DNA of 64,000 bases, taken from the NCBI GenBank assembly GCA_023213395.1, contig CM041465.1:190161741-190225740 (forward strand), in the 5' to 3' direction. Positions 12,940 to 23,933 of the stretch are shown in pieces (position 1 is the stretch's first letter; every line of letters begins with the position of its first letter). The stretch comes from Cycas panzhihuaensis. Its lineage: Eukaryota > Cycadophyta. Under the pieces are notes generated by a model. It ran no database searches. It was not told where the DNA came from and saw only the letters and a list, made by a program, of their open reading frames with translations. A program made the translations under genes and the position numbers.

Positions 12940-13311
12940 CGGGATGAGGCGACGAGGCTATCTGCCTCAACGTTGAGGGCCCGAGGATATCTTGGATATC
13001 AGCAGAAAAGCGGGCGGTGGGATCCGCGGCGAAGCAAGAGTCCTCAAGTGAGGCCATCGCACCTGGTAAACCTGGGTGAGATGGGACACCACAACTTGAG
13101 AGTCGCAAAGTAAAACAATGGGTCCGTGATGGAAATGGAGAGCATCAGTGAGGGCTTCAATAACAGCTGTATACTCAGCTTCGTTGTTGGTAGCCTTTGG
13201 GAGGAAGATCCCAGAGCAGAGGAGGTCATGTCTAGAAGGGTCATGGAGGATCCATGCAGAAGGTCCAGGATTACCGCGGCTTCCGCCGTCGGTAAAGATG
13301 TAGACAGACAT
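12940..13311 (-). pseudogene. RNase H domain fragment of a retroelement
   Basis: Minus-strand reading from 13311 opens MSVYIFTDGGSRGNPGP, then has the NNEAEYTAVIEAL and CDSQVVVSHL blocks. These supply the first Asp (TDGG), the Glu of NEAEY and the second Asp (CDSQ) of the RNase HI catalytic set. The C-terminal part continues in a shifted frame with 'LNVEADSLA', which carries the last Asp. The enzyme family degrades RNA in RNA/DNA hybrids. The cellular-type 'DGGSRGNPGP' start suggests the additional RNase H found in some plant Tat and LINE elements. The upstream 13311-13914 frame has no domain I recognise. It lies beyond the integrase end, which is an odd position. Confidence 0.65.
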
Positions 13312-14170
13312 CGACGACACAAATCCAAGCAATCGATGGGTGATGAAAGCAACGCTCAACAAGTCAGCAGAAAATGGCCGTGAAGGGTAGGAGGACCTAG
13401 CAATGAGGTAACCCAGGGCGAGAGCAGATAATCCGATCACCGGCAGAGCTGAGGAGGAGAAAGCCCTCGAGTGCCAAAAGGTCGCCTTTAGAAAGCGAAA
13501 CATGCCCCCGAGTGGGGGGACATTCCCTTTGGGGACTCCAAGAGCGGGAAAGGACTGCGGAAATGAGTCCAGGGCGGCGAAACGAGTCGAACGAGTATAA
13601 ACTCGGGCAGGCACGGGAGTAGCACGCAAAACGATGCAGAAGGGTCCTGGCAAAAGCGCGATGATGATGCACCATAAATGCCCTTGCAGGAGGGGAAAAA
13701 GAGCATCAATATAGCGCAATTGACGACAGGGCCAGAAGGCAAAGGTAATCGGGGCAATGAGACGGTCCCAACGACTGACGCGAGACCAAAAACAGAGGAA
13801 GTACCCGTTGGGGGCCCCAATCGACGGGAAAATGGATTCATTTTCACTGGCTCTCATACGAAACCAGAGCCATTTCCTTACGCAGCGGAGCACCGCCCAA
13901 CTTCGGAGGCACACAGAGAGAGATCGGACCGTCGGATCGGAGAGCGGGGATAGCTAGCACGACCGACTGCATTTACCTACGATAATGCGAGACCAGATCC
14001 AGTGAGTGGAAATCACTAAACCTGACCCAAATCGAAGTTCAAAGTTTGTTGTTTTTTATAGTTTTTAAAGTTATTTTGCATAGTCTTAGTGCCCCTTATA
14101 GGCAATGGAAGGCTTCCCAGGATCCGAATCGGACCCAGAAAGAGGCGGGGACACAGGCATTAGGAGTTTC
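13312..14170. other. GC-rich interior of the gypsy block, frames without recognised domain
   Basis: Three overlapping minus-strand frames cover 13397-13914, but none shows a motif I can name. They may be the decayed N-terminal extension of the RNase H polyprotein. 14030-14100 is AT-rich and looks like untranslated sequence. Confidence 0.35.
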
Positions 14171-14249
14171 GTCCGGTGGACCAGGTCCACCGAAGAAAAT
14201 TTTTTATTTTTGGGCGTAAAACCGCCTTTAGGGGTCGCTGTTCATCTGT

Positions 14250-14279
14250 GGCAATGACCGCGGTGCCGCGATCATTGCC
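14250..14279. other. 30-base near-perfect inverted repeat
   Basis: The two arms (GGCAATGA.CGCGG and CCGCG.TCATTGCC) pair over 13 of 14 positions, with two loop bases. It lies in the likely 5' untranslated part of the antisense gene. Confidence 0.7.
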
Positions 14280-14449
14280 GTGGGCCCCACATCGCCGCGG
14301 GACCCGTGTCAAACTTAAGCAGTCTGCTAAGTTTGCGCTGAGAAGGCAAGAAGGCAGAAACATAGGCATGAGGGCGAAAAGAGCCCCAAATCTCAGGCAG
14401 AGAGAGATTTGAGAGAGAGAGGAGTAATAATAGCTGACATGAGACTGAC

Positions 14450-16141
14450 TTGAGGTGTTTTTGGTGTGAACAGGCTGTCCTCGCGGTAGATAACCGCGAG
14501 AACATTGGTATGGCTATGCTGAGTTACATGGAGATGATGACTCAGGAGGATAGGGACATGCTGGAGAGGTGTGGCCTGTACAAGGCCCTCAAGACACCTC
14601 AGTACACGTCGGACCAGAGGTCAGGTGGATATAGTGTCCCATTCGAACGGGAGGAGGCATATGTTCCACCTACCACAGTGGGGGATGTGATGGTTAAGCC
14701 GAGGGATATCCCATGGATACGGAGTTCCGTGACAGGAGGCCGGTGAGACTCGGGACGTTGCCCGATCTTGAGGCGACATAGGGAGGCAGCCTGTTCTTCA
14801 CAGTGAGCCGGCGGTGGGATCGGAGGGGAGCACCCTCCGGATAGTTCTATTATCCGGATTCCTCGAGTGAGGAAGATGATCATATGTGCATTCTATTCCT
14901 GATTTCCGAAATGTAACTATAGAGGATTCTAGGAGGATGGATGGATGCGTCACCGTGAAGCCGGCGAGAGGATGGACCGGGCACTGAGCAATGGCGAACC
15001 TAGTCGCCTGGACGCTATCGACGTCCCAGAGGAGGACTATCATACAAAGACAATCGCTGTTGTTTGTATTTTGATCATTTCGCGGTGGCACCACGGGGAC
15101 CTCACCCTATCATAGATCAAGCCCCGATGGTCCACAGATGGCAGACTCGACTGAGGGGGACAGAGGACAGGCCCACGCCAGTGATCGGTGGAGGTGACAT
15201 CATTAGACCTCCTCACCCTCCCGGACTACATACCGAGCCTTACAGACGGTGAGGTGGGATAGTGACGATGAGGCAGAGCAGGTGAGTGTCCGCAGGAGAT
15301 GACAAGAAGTGACGATGGGGGACAGTGGAGACAGGGGGCCGTCACGACTGTAGGAGAGGCAGTGTCCTTCTGTGACAAGCAGGACAAGCGAGGGTCCATC
15401 CGGCTACCAAGGAGAGGCAGGCCCATCAGGAGCGCAGGGCGAAGTCAGGGGACCCGTGGCTAGGGCCCGCAGGCTACGGATCACGATGGGATCCGCAGGG
15501 ACGAGAGCTGGGGCCACCCCCACGAGGAGAGGGACCCAGGCAGAGGAGGTGCCCGAAGACGAGGCACCTACAGCTGGCGGAGAGCGAGGAGGAGAGGATG
15601 TCGCACGACCGGAGGATCAGGCGGCTACAGCAGGTGAGAGCCAACCTTTTCCAAAGTCATTTAGCATCCAGATAGAAGTTTGGTTTGGTTTGATCATGGT
15701 ATATAGACTGACACATGGCGTGTTGCATTGGCAGGTACAGCGGACATCAGGAGACTGATAGAGGCTGTGGCGAGGGAGATATTCCCTCAGGTGTATGCAG
15801 AGGAGCAACCGCCCATCTAGGCAGGCGATGAGCCTAGAGCAGCAGGAGCCCACAGAGAGGCGTTCGCCCCGATGGTGAGGGCGAGGGACATATGGGCTGC
15901 AGAGTCCCAAGAGCATGCCACATCCCAGGGACGACTGCAGCAGGAGAGGGATGATGCGAGACGTGAGCGAGATGAGCTGCGAGGATGGGTACAGGCTCTA
16001 GAGGCACAGGGTGGTGCAGGTGGAGATGAGGAGAGAAGAACCCAACTAGCAGTGATCACTGAGCATCTCAGGGTGACAGAGGAGGCACTCCGGGGAGAGC
16101 GGGATCGTATCCAGGCCAGATACGATCAACTAGTCGCGTAG
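14450..16141 (+). pseudogene. Antisense gene in the gypsy element: plant-mobile-domain-like protein with coiled-coil tail
   Basis: Plus-strand coding inside a minus-strand gypsy element. The first exon-like frame (14450-14746) contains MEMMTQEDRDMLERCGLYK, which resembles the opening of plant mobile domain (PMD) proteins. 15372-15640 is a low-complexity Gly/Glu/Arg-rich linker. An intron is likely at about 15634-15734: a donor after ...GCAG at GTGAGAG, an acceptor TTGGCAG before GTACAGC, a low-GC interior, and an open frame after joining. 15872-16141 is a charged coiled coil (repeats of QQERDDARRERDEL type). A stop at about 15819 interrupts the last exon, so it is probably broken. The PMD call is tentative. 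Coding on the opposite strand of a Tat-like element has precedent in plant gypsy elements. Confidence 0.45.
14480..14500. other. Short palindrome at the start of the antisense ORF
   Basis: CTCGCGGT and ACCGCGAG, 8-base arms around a 5-base loop. It could form a small hairpin. No known function. Confidence 0.6.
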
Positions 16142-16985
16142 ATGGTCTCGAGGTCGAGCCGGAGCAGGACACGGACCCACACGGCGGTGACGACCCCGAG
16201 ACGACCTAGGGATGAGGAGAGCGAGGCAGGCAGCTCGCGGAGGCCCAGGAGGAACCTCGGAGGCATGTGGTCCCCAGGAGAGGGATCATAGAGACCAGGA
16301 GATGGCACCCAGTGAGCGGGGCCACAACAAGAGGGACATGTATGTGCAGTTGTGGGAAAGCACGGCCTCTGGGGTCATATATAGGGCTATATGATTGTAC
16401 CCCCTGCAAGGACGGCTTCCCGTGATGTATGATGATATGATTTTTGATATGTATACATATGCATGGGGTGATTGGAACCCCATTTGGATATGAGATCTTT
16501 GTGCATGGTGTGTCGTATGTGGATGATATGTATATTTATTCTTGTGTATTGTGAATGTTATGTTGCAGATGTTTTATGTTGTGTATATTTTGTTATATGA
16601 CGCACATGTTTCCTCCCATGTATGACCACACACCTAACAGGGACACACACACACGCCATGAGCGGGACGACATAGAAGTGTGAGGTTAGGGACCAGGATG
16701 GAGTACATGTCTGCAGGAGAGCATAACGGGATATCCAAAGGAAACAACGGGCAAAAAGGGGGGCAACGATGCCCCCAAGTGTCTTCCTGATTGGGGGATG
16801 CCCAATCAAGACGACACGAGGGTTCCCAAGAGGATATGGGAACGCGGGTTCTGCGGAAGGAACCACAAAGAAGAAGAAGGAGTCCATCTTAAGTTGCCAC
16901 TCTACCTGTGGTTGGGAAGAATGGGGACAACCTAAGATGGTAGTTTAGGCTCATTTCGGAGTAAGGCGAAGGGATCGCCGAGGGA
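16142..16985. other. Tail of the antisense gene and spacer to the integrase end
   Basis: The plus-strand frame continues with stops past 16141. 16400-16620 is AT-richer and could be the 3' untranslated end of the antisense transcript. A CA repeat (CACACACACACGCC) lies near 16645. No other gene. Confidence 0.4.
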
Positions 16986-17120
16986 TCATGCGTAAAACTT
17001 CTTAAGGAACATCCCATTAACGGCTTTCTCAAATTCGAGCCCTTCCGTGGTGGCTATCATAAGCACCATTATCGACGGATTCGATAATGACAAAAGGACC
17101 AACCTACTAGGGTTTGAATT
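16986..17120 (-). pseudogene. C-terminal end of the gypsy integrase
   Basis: Minus-strand reading ends GMFLKKFYA before a stop at 16986-16988. Just upstream, in a shifted frame, it reads GPFVIIESVDNGAY. Together these match the typical plant gypsy integrase tail (GPF.V......GAY.L...G......NG..LKK(F/Y)Y). A frameshift lies near 17058. The catalytic DDE core and zinc finger that should precede it are absent: the sequence passes directly to the RT N-terminal region at about 17160-17230, which indicates a large internal deletion. Confidence 0.65.
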
Positions 17121-17159
17121 TGGTCAAATGATCATGGAGATATTCGAGCCAGCGTCTGA

Positions 17160-18161
17160 AGCTTCTCTACCTCCATCTCGACGGCAGAGAGCTTCGTGAA
17201 GGGACGCTCGGTGTACGGGCGCCGGGAAGGGTGGTGAGGTTATGAGTGACAATCGAGGGTCGATTCCCTTCATGTCAAGATAATCCCACTCGAAAATGTC
17301 TCAAACTCCCGGAATGTAAGGGACTATTCCCTTACCTCATCAGGAGAACATTCTAACCCAACCTTAATGACCTTGCCCGGGGCCAAGACTACGTCTTAAG
17401 TTGCCCCCATACACATGGCGTTACCCTCCTCGAAGTGGAGAGGGGCAAGATCAACGGGAGGAGGAGGAATAGGAGACGGGATCGGATCAGCAAGCGTGGA
17501 TCCGATCGTGAGGATCTTCTGGTGACCAAGCTGGTGGTGACCAGAAGGCAGGTTAGGCGCAAGTCCTGCTAGATGCTCAGCGTGGCTTCATCGTCCTCGA
17601 AATAATCCACCCCATGGATGACCTTACTTTGAGTAGGAGAAGCACCGGAGGGAGTGAGAGCAACGGGACCGTGATGACCATCGGGTTGCTCAGCATCCTC
17701 ACTAAATCAAGGAAAAAGCAGAAGGTGTTCCTCAGAGGAGCGAAAGGCAATTCCTCAAAACCACTACCTACAGGGGGCAATGAGAAAGAGGAACTGACGA
17801 CAGGCGGGTCAACATGAGCAATGACGTGTGACACGCACGAAGGGCTGGCCTCACCAACAAGAGGGGTTCTAGATGGGGATCCAGAACAAGGCAGGTGCCA
17901 CCTGTTGGCGCGAAGGAAAGAGACGGGGTGAGGACAATCCTCGTCTTCGTCGAGTGACTCATCATCGCTGAACGAAGCAAGGTACCCGTAACTCCCAACG
18001 CCAATAGGGGCGAACCGCGTGAGACTAGGAGGAGAAGACGCGGGGTCTTCTTCGGACGGATTAGGTATCCCAATAGAGCAAGCCGAGGCATGAGTGGATG
18101 AACCTTGGTTTGTCAATCGGTGAGAGCGAGTTTGTTTAGAAAAGGGCGTCATGAGGATCAC
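17160..18161 (-). pseudogene. Gypsy protease-RT spacer and N-terminal edge of RT
   Basis: The minus-strand frame 18161-17577 is a Ser/Pro-rich acidic linker (contains DDESLDEDED). It continues, frameshifted, into a region with 'VEDIFEWDYLDMKGIDP' at about 17320-17250, the block that precedes the RT fingers in gypsy elements (F-x-W-x-Y-x-D-M-x-G-I/L-D-P). No RT motif such as YVDD follows. The reading is lost at a deletion joining to the integrase end. Confidence 0.6.
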
Positions 18162-18281
18162 TCTTATTCGTCCGTCATGGACGCAATTTAAGTTGTCCCC
18201 AAAGGGTCAAGCACATGGCTCCCATTTGATCGCGCCATGGATGCCCTAGACGGAGGTTGGGATCCACATCAACATCAAGGA

Positions 18282-18788
18282 CTACAACGGCAGCAAGGAC
18301 GGTCTTACCCTCAAGGGTAAGCGGAATCGCGATAGATCCCAAAGGGGTCTTCTCGCCATCGCCATACCCTTGGCATTGCCGAGCGGGTTCCAAGGTAAAT
18401 ACCAAGCTCTTGCATGACACGCAAGGGCATGGCATTGTGGACTAAGAACCGTTGTCGACAGTTCTTGAAGAGTACAATCAGACGTATCGATGGTGATGGT
18501 GAATGGGAAGTTCCACTGACGTTCCCTTTCACCGGCGGGGGGAAGATCCTTAGGATCAAAAGAAATAGCAGGTCCGCAACCTTGGGCGACACCCAAAGCG
18601 TGGAAAGGTATATCACTTGATCCTAAAGCTTCCAGGAGGAGGGCCCGCTGCTCGGGACAACTCCTCAGAACGTCCATCAAGGACATTCCTGCAGCGACCG
18701 TATGGAGCTCGTCCACGACAGAGAAAGGCTTACCCTTCCCAGTAGGTTGGGTAAGTGCCCTTCGGAAGTCGTAATGACCCGGGCGCAT
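18282..18788 (-). pseudogene. Gypsy aspartic protease region
   Basis: Two overlapping minus-strand frames cover it. One gives 'HNAMPLRVMQELGI', the segment that follows the DxGA active site in plant gypsy proteases (N-x-MP-x-x-V-x-x-x-LGI). The active-site triplet itself is not intact in either frame. The function would have been polyprotein cleavage. It is dead through frameshift and stop. Confidence 0.6.
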
Positions 18789-20836
18789 GTGAATAGCCTT
18801 GGGAAAGAGAGGGACTTTGGAGGAAGGGTCTCCTAAGAGGGCTCAAGGAGCGGGAGGACAAAAAGCTCCCGCTGCTTCCTTAGCGGCTTGAGATCGCGTA
18901 AGGGCAAAAGTGGGAGTTGCTTCGAGCAACTGGATCACCTTCTTCCCCCTGTTCCGGGGTCGTGAAGGCGACGGGGTGCGACGGCTAGGAGAACGAGAAG
19001 AGGAAGAAGAATTCCTGGTGCCCTTCCCTTTATCGCGGGAAGGACGGGGATCAGGCGATCTTCCTGCTACTATTGTTCTTGGTTTGGGTATTGCGATCAC
19101 GTTCCCCGTGCTTAGGGAATGGATCCTTGTGAACTGGTTGATCCAAATTAGGCCTTGAGGCCCGTTTGGGAGAAGAATCGCGTCGAGGGGCATCCTTTGG
19201 ATCTTTGGGCCCTACAACGCGAATCGTCATGGAAGCAATCCCCATGAATGGAGCACTACTTCTTCTCAAGCGAGGGCCTGACCATCTCGCCGAGAGGACC
19301 GAGCTTCCATTCTCGGGAAGAGGAGCTTGGGTAGTCCGTTGGACTTGCTTGTTTGATGTAGGAGATGAAGGATCTTGAAGCTTGAGCTCTTCATCGACGC
19401 TCGAATGAGCGATAGGCGATGTGAGAGGGTCTAAAGTCCTCCGTAGGATGAGAGGAAGACCGCTACCGGGAAGATTTGGTATCTTTGGTAGAGGGTGGTG
19501 CCTCACGGTGTTGTGAGGGCTTAAGAGGTTTCTTGAGACCTGCTTGGATCTCAATAGCCTCCAACGCCAAGCACTTGGCGATCGCGGAATCGCATGTGGT
19601 CGCCCCCATCTTGAGGACTTCCACGTGGACTTCGGACGAGCGCATTGACGAACAGTCTCGCCAGCCTCGGGCAATGTTGCCTTAGTGGAGTGTAGCAAGT
19701 CGTGGAATCGCCGCACGAAGTCACGATTCATCTCATCGTGACCTTGTTTGAGCGAAAGAAGGGACTTCATTTCGCTCTCGAATGGACGAGCTACATCAAA
19801 ATAGTTGACGAACTCATCCACCAATTGCTGGAATGAATGGGCAGGGAGACGGTAGAACCATTTGAGGGTGTCACCCTGCAAGGATCTAGGGAATAGTTTC
19901 ATCAAAATATGGTCGTAAGCCCAGTAGTCAATGCATGCCATAGAAAAACTACGGACATGCTCCGCCGGGTCTTGCGACGAAGTTCCATCGAATCTAGGAA
20001 CTTCAGGGGGATGAGGCGGCAAGTTGGTTCACAACGCCTCAACCGAAAGAGGGGTTGACCTAAAGTCCATGAAGGGGCGCGCCCTTGCCTGAACCGTAGG
20101 ATCAACGAATGTCGAAGTAGGTAACACACAAGGAGCGGATGGGGGTGGGACACACGTCCCTCCTTGAGGAAGCGCCCCTTGTTGAAAAGAGGCGTAGGGG
20201 TAGATGCCTTGGAAGGGAGTCGGGTTCCCTTGCAAAGGCACGACCGATGGGATTACGTTGGAAGAAGGGTAAGACGGATGTGGAACCGGGTTTTGCCCAT
20301 ATGGGCCACCCGTAGGTGGAGCAACCCCATATGGGTGTAGCGGATCCACCCCATAAACGTAAAGACGGCTTCCTCTACCCTGCCCCCAAGGTTGAGAGGT
20401 ATATCCTGGGGGAACGTAGAAGGAAGCACCAACGTCTTTGGGCTGGAGGATGCGTGGGAGCGGATCCCACATGACTAGTGGTTGGAAAGCTAGTAGGGCC
20501 AATAGGCCTACTAGGGATGGTATGCGCCACATTAGGAGATGGCACATTGGTTTGATTAGGAGCGGGTGTGCTAACCCTCAATTGAGGGAAAGACACACCA
20601 CGAGAAGATCCTAAGGCATTAGGATCTTGATGAGATTTTAAGGTGCCACGCACGCCCACCGTAGGGAACGAGTAGGACGACGTAGGCATGAAAGGATTTA
20701 TGGTCATAGGAAGGGTGGATGAGGATGAAGCATGAGGTGGGGAGCGCAGAGGAAGAGGCCCCCCACGAAGGACATCCTCAAACCACCCAGACGCGGTTGT
20801 AAGCGTGTCAAGCAAGAACACTGCTGAAAGCTTCAA
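18789..20836 (-). pseudogene. Gypsy gag region
   Basis: In minus-strand order: a proline-rich N-terminal region (20836-20029, several frames, motifs such as YPSSNVIPS), then the Retrotrans_gag core at 20022-19650 (PRFDGTSSQDPAEHVRSF, LKWFYRLPAHSFQQLVDEF, and the SLLSLKQGHDEMNRDFVRRF block), and a Ser/Arg-rich C-terminal stretch (19193-18843). The core matches the plant gypsy gag layout in which a W-(F/Y)-x-x-L block follows 'F..SL.G.A'. At least two frame changes are needed to read through. Capsid function, inactive. Confidence 0.75.
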
Positions 20837-21358
20837 CTACGCCGATGTGAGGAGTCCCAACACACTTGTAAGAGGTGATCGTAACCTCAAATAAGGTAGG
20901 ATCTTGAACGTTCCTCATGAGAATTGCCAACTACGCGCAACCCTCAAGAGGAACGTCCTTCTACGACGTGGGTAGAAGGACGAGCATCGAAAGAAAGGTG
21001 TTGGTCGCTTGATAATAAAGGGGTCGCCACCCTCTGGGTGGACCCGTATAACATGAGGAAAGGCATGGGTTTCCATGGTCAAGTAGGGTAGGTCCAATCG
21101 TAAGAGTATCCTCCATAGTCGGATCGAATCCGACGAGGTAAGAAGGCAATACTCGGTCCTCTAACAAAGGAGGTAGACCACACAAACGATGAGAGAAACG
21201 CCGCATGCAAGGTCAACCGACAATGTTAGGAAAAGAGAGAAAGCGGTAAAACACATGCGTTGGGGGTTACCCAACGTGGAGATCGAGATAAGTATGAAAA
21301 GGATCACACAAGAGTAGCAAAACCAACCGAAGAGAGCGAAACTAGCTCCCCATCGGGG
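20837..21358 (-). other. Gypsy leader between primer site and gag
   Basis: No recognisable coding. It is GC-rich minus-strand leader with short frames only. Confidence 0.4.
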
Positions 21359-21376
21359 CCCCCAGTATGGTCGCCA
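21359..21376 (-). other. Gypsy primer-binding site
   Basis: On the minus strand it reads TGGCGACCATACTGGGGG, close to the widespread plant gypsy primer site TGGCGACTCTGCTGGGGA. It lies one base after an LTR end reading ...CGTCCA. Confidence 0.7.
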
Positions 21377-21377
21377 G

Positions 21378-23933
21378 TGGACGCGCTGCTACGGGATAAC
21401 TACCTAACTGATAGGTGTAAGGGTGAGTGAGTGGTGGAATGGTAGAAGGTGGGACCTCAAAGGTGGGTAACTACCACGCAGCGCCTGCGCCGTGAGCGCC
21501 AGTTTGGGATCCGCAATGGAGTATGGCTATCGGGTGACCCTTCACCACTGAATAAGGGGTGAAGGTGCGAGGAAAACCCGGGTTGACACTGGAATAGGCC
21601 TCCCACCCTTGGGTGGCCAGAAGGGGGGAAGAGAAGACCTAAGGGAGACAGGCCAAGAGCAATCCTACACAACCTAACCGGGTACACGAGTGATGCGGGG
21701 GAGCAAGGCACTCGTATGGTTACGGAGAGAGGAGGAAAGGTAGGGGAGAGGAGGACTCCTACAATCTTTCCTACGAATGATAAAGATGCATGAAACAAGA
21801 CAAACGAAATGCAAACAAGTACAAAACTAATTTTCCCCTTTTATCCTTCAGTGTACTAATTACTACGAAAGAAATAAAAGGAAAAGAAAGGGTAGCGGAG
21901 GGGAACGAAACGTGCACCTGGAGCGAAGGCGTGCGAGATGAAGTAACCTTCTCGAGGAGCGCCCAACCACTCCGCGCGACGTACTGGATGCGAGATATTG
22001 CGGCAGATGAAGAGGGGGCTTCCTTACCTTCCCCAGAAAAATCAAATGCGATACCAAGAAAGAAAGGAAGCGCTAACTAAGAAACGAAGTAGTATGAAAA
22101 CATAGCACATATGAAGGTGCTTACCGGTAGCTAGGCCCACGGGCGATGCACTCCATACCTCCCAAGTACCTGCAAGAAATAGCGGTCTCTTTCTCTCCCC
22201 GAAGGAAGAGCACTATCATGCAATACAAAAACTCTAACAATATATGGCTAAATAGCATGAACGAGAATCTGAATACACATGCGTTAGTGCTAATCCAACA
22301 ATGAAAGTATCAAAAGAAAGTGACCAAAGTGAAAGTAAATGATTGTGTAAGCCTCGGAGTGGCCTACCTCCCGCAAATGAGGCCCAAACCTCCCCCCAAG
22401 AGCCACGAGGCAGCGAGGGGAAAGTCAAGAGCAAGGGCTGGAAAATGGCAGCGAAAGGAGGCAAACGAAGACCCAAGGTTACCCACGGCGAACCGGGATG
22501 ATATGAGGAACAAACCGGGTGACCTGGGGGTGAAAGGTGTAGCAAGAAAACAGCGGTTGGGACTTATGAGTGATGCCCAAACCTAAACAAAAGGTTCCAA
22601 ATCGGTCGCAACTTGTGCAGTCAATGGTTTGGGCAACCAAAGGAGCCTTCAAACCCTTGTTTGTAAGCCAAAGGCAAGACGGGCGAGAGGGAGGTTTTGG
22701 GGGCTAAGAGCCGCTTAGGAGCGTGGAAGGTGGTACTAATCCACCCAGCTCCTCTCCAAAACCTATGCAACCCTCCACACCGCCTTTGACAAAGAACGCA
22801 GTAAGGAGCACGTGGAGAGTGGTATAACTTTCAAAAAGGAGGACAACCAACTCTCAAGCAACAAATAAGAGCAAACAAGTCAAGCATGAAAATCACAAGA
22901 AAACGAGCATAAACAAGGAATACTGGAGAGAAGAGGCAAGGGTTTGCCTCACCAAAGGGAAGGCAGAGGGACCGATAAATCATCCCAGATCGACGAGAGC
23001 GGTTTGAGGCCTGCTACGGAGGTGTGACGGGAAACACCGCTCTTGGGCGCTTATGGATCGCCTGGGTGAAGACCCCATTTAAACCACTTCAAAGGAGCCC
23101 TCTCAAAGGTGTTTGAGGGGCTGGGAGAATGTCTCAGCCACGCCAAAGGAGAGTTGGGCACTGTATGAAGAGTGCAAGTCCAGTTGATGCAAAGAACATC
23201 GAGAGAAGCAGAGGAGAGTGTTTCCTTGAGAGCAATTCCAAAAGTGAGCAAAAAAGATCCTTGAAAATGAGCCAAAAAGGGCTTAAGTACCCAAGCCAAA
23301 CCCTAAAGCGCATGATTAGGGCGCACCGAAGAGGAATAAAGCGTTATCACGTGGCGCTTCGCAATAAATGCGAAATTGCCACTGGATTTTTAAAAATAAC
23401 TCGAGATTGCAGAGCCGAATATTCGCAGACTGAATATTCCGGCATCGCCAAAAATCAGCAGACGCACTCAGAGCTGAAAATGGGGCCCACCAACCACCCA
23501 GTTGGGCGGGGCAACGTAAAAGGCTAACGTAACGCTAGAACACCTACCCGGGAGCAAACAAGCCAACAAGACGGGTCCAAAGGAGCAAAAATAGGGCTCG
23601 AGTGGGGTGGCAAGTTGACCAAACGATGATGAGTCATCACACGGGCAGAGGTGGCGCAAACCTAGTGGATCCTGGAGCGAGGAGGGCAGATACGGGAAGT
23701 AATACGGTCACCAGGGTGCCACACTCGCTGGGAGTGTGCCCTTGCTATAGTCGTCATAGGCTAGCATAGGTGTGGACGACTACAAGGCCGCCCACAAAGT
23801 CATACACATGCAGATACGCAAGCAAACATCCAGTAAAAGAAAGCGATGATAATGCGAGAGACATACCTGCACTTACCTGAGTCGGTGATTCCGTATCCAT
23901 TCCCGGAAGCCGGGAAACAGGTACATGCATACA
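21378..23933 (-). repeat. Long 5' LTR of the gypsy element
   Basis: On the minus strand it starts TGTATGCATGTACC at 23933 and ends CGTCCA at 21378, next to the primer site, giving about 2.56 kb. No coding domain was seen in it. The numerous short frames on both strands are incidental. No second copy was found in the window to confirm the boundaries, so the extent rests on the primer site and the TCTTA duplication. Confidence 0.55.

Larger units (their letters stand above)
12635..23933 (-). mobile_element. Degenerate Tat-like Ty3/gypsy element on the minus strand
   Basis: A sharply GC-richer block set in AT-rich DNA. It is flanked by TCTTA at 12630-12634 and 23934-23938, and the element itself reads TG at 12635 and CA at 23933. 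Minus-strand order is 5' LTR (23933 to 21378), primer site, gag, protease, start of RT, integrase C-terminus, then a long 3' region with an antisense gene and an RNase H. Most of RT, its RNase H and the integrase core are missing. The Tat assignment is an inference from the long LTR, the gag type, the long 3' region with an antisense ORF and the extra RNase H. I could not find a 3' LTR resembling the 5' one. Confidence 0.65.

Noticed and set aside
12812-13957. Overlapping plus- and minus-strand ORFs next to the RNase H
   Set aside because: Only the minus-strand frame with TDGG, NEAEY and CDSQ has recognisable catalytic motifs. The rest are shadows.
21378-23933. Many ORFs of 60-130 codons on both strands
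   Set aside because: GC-rich DNA lowers stop frequency. None has a domain, and the position relative to the primer site makes this LTR sequence.
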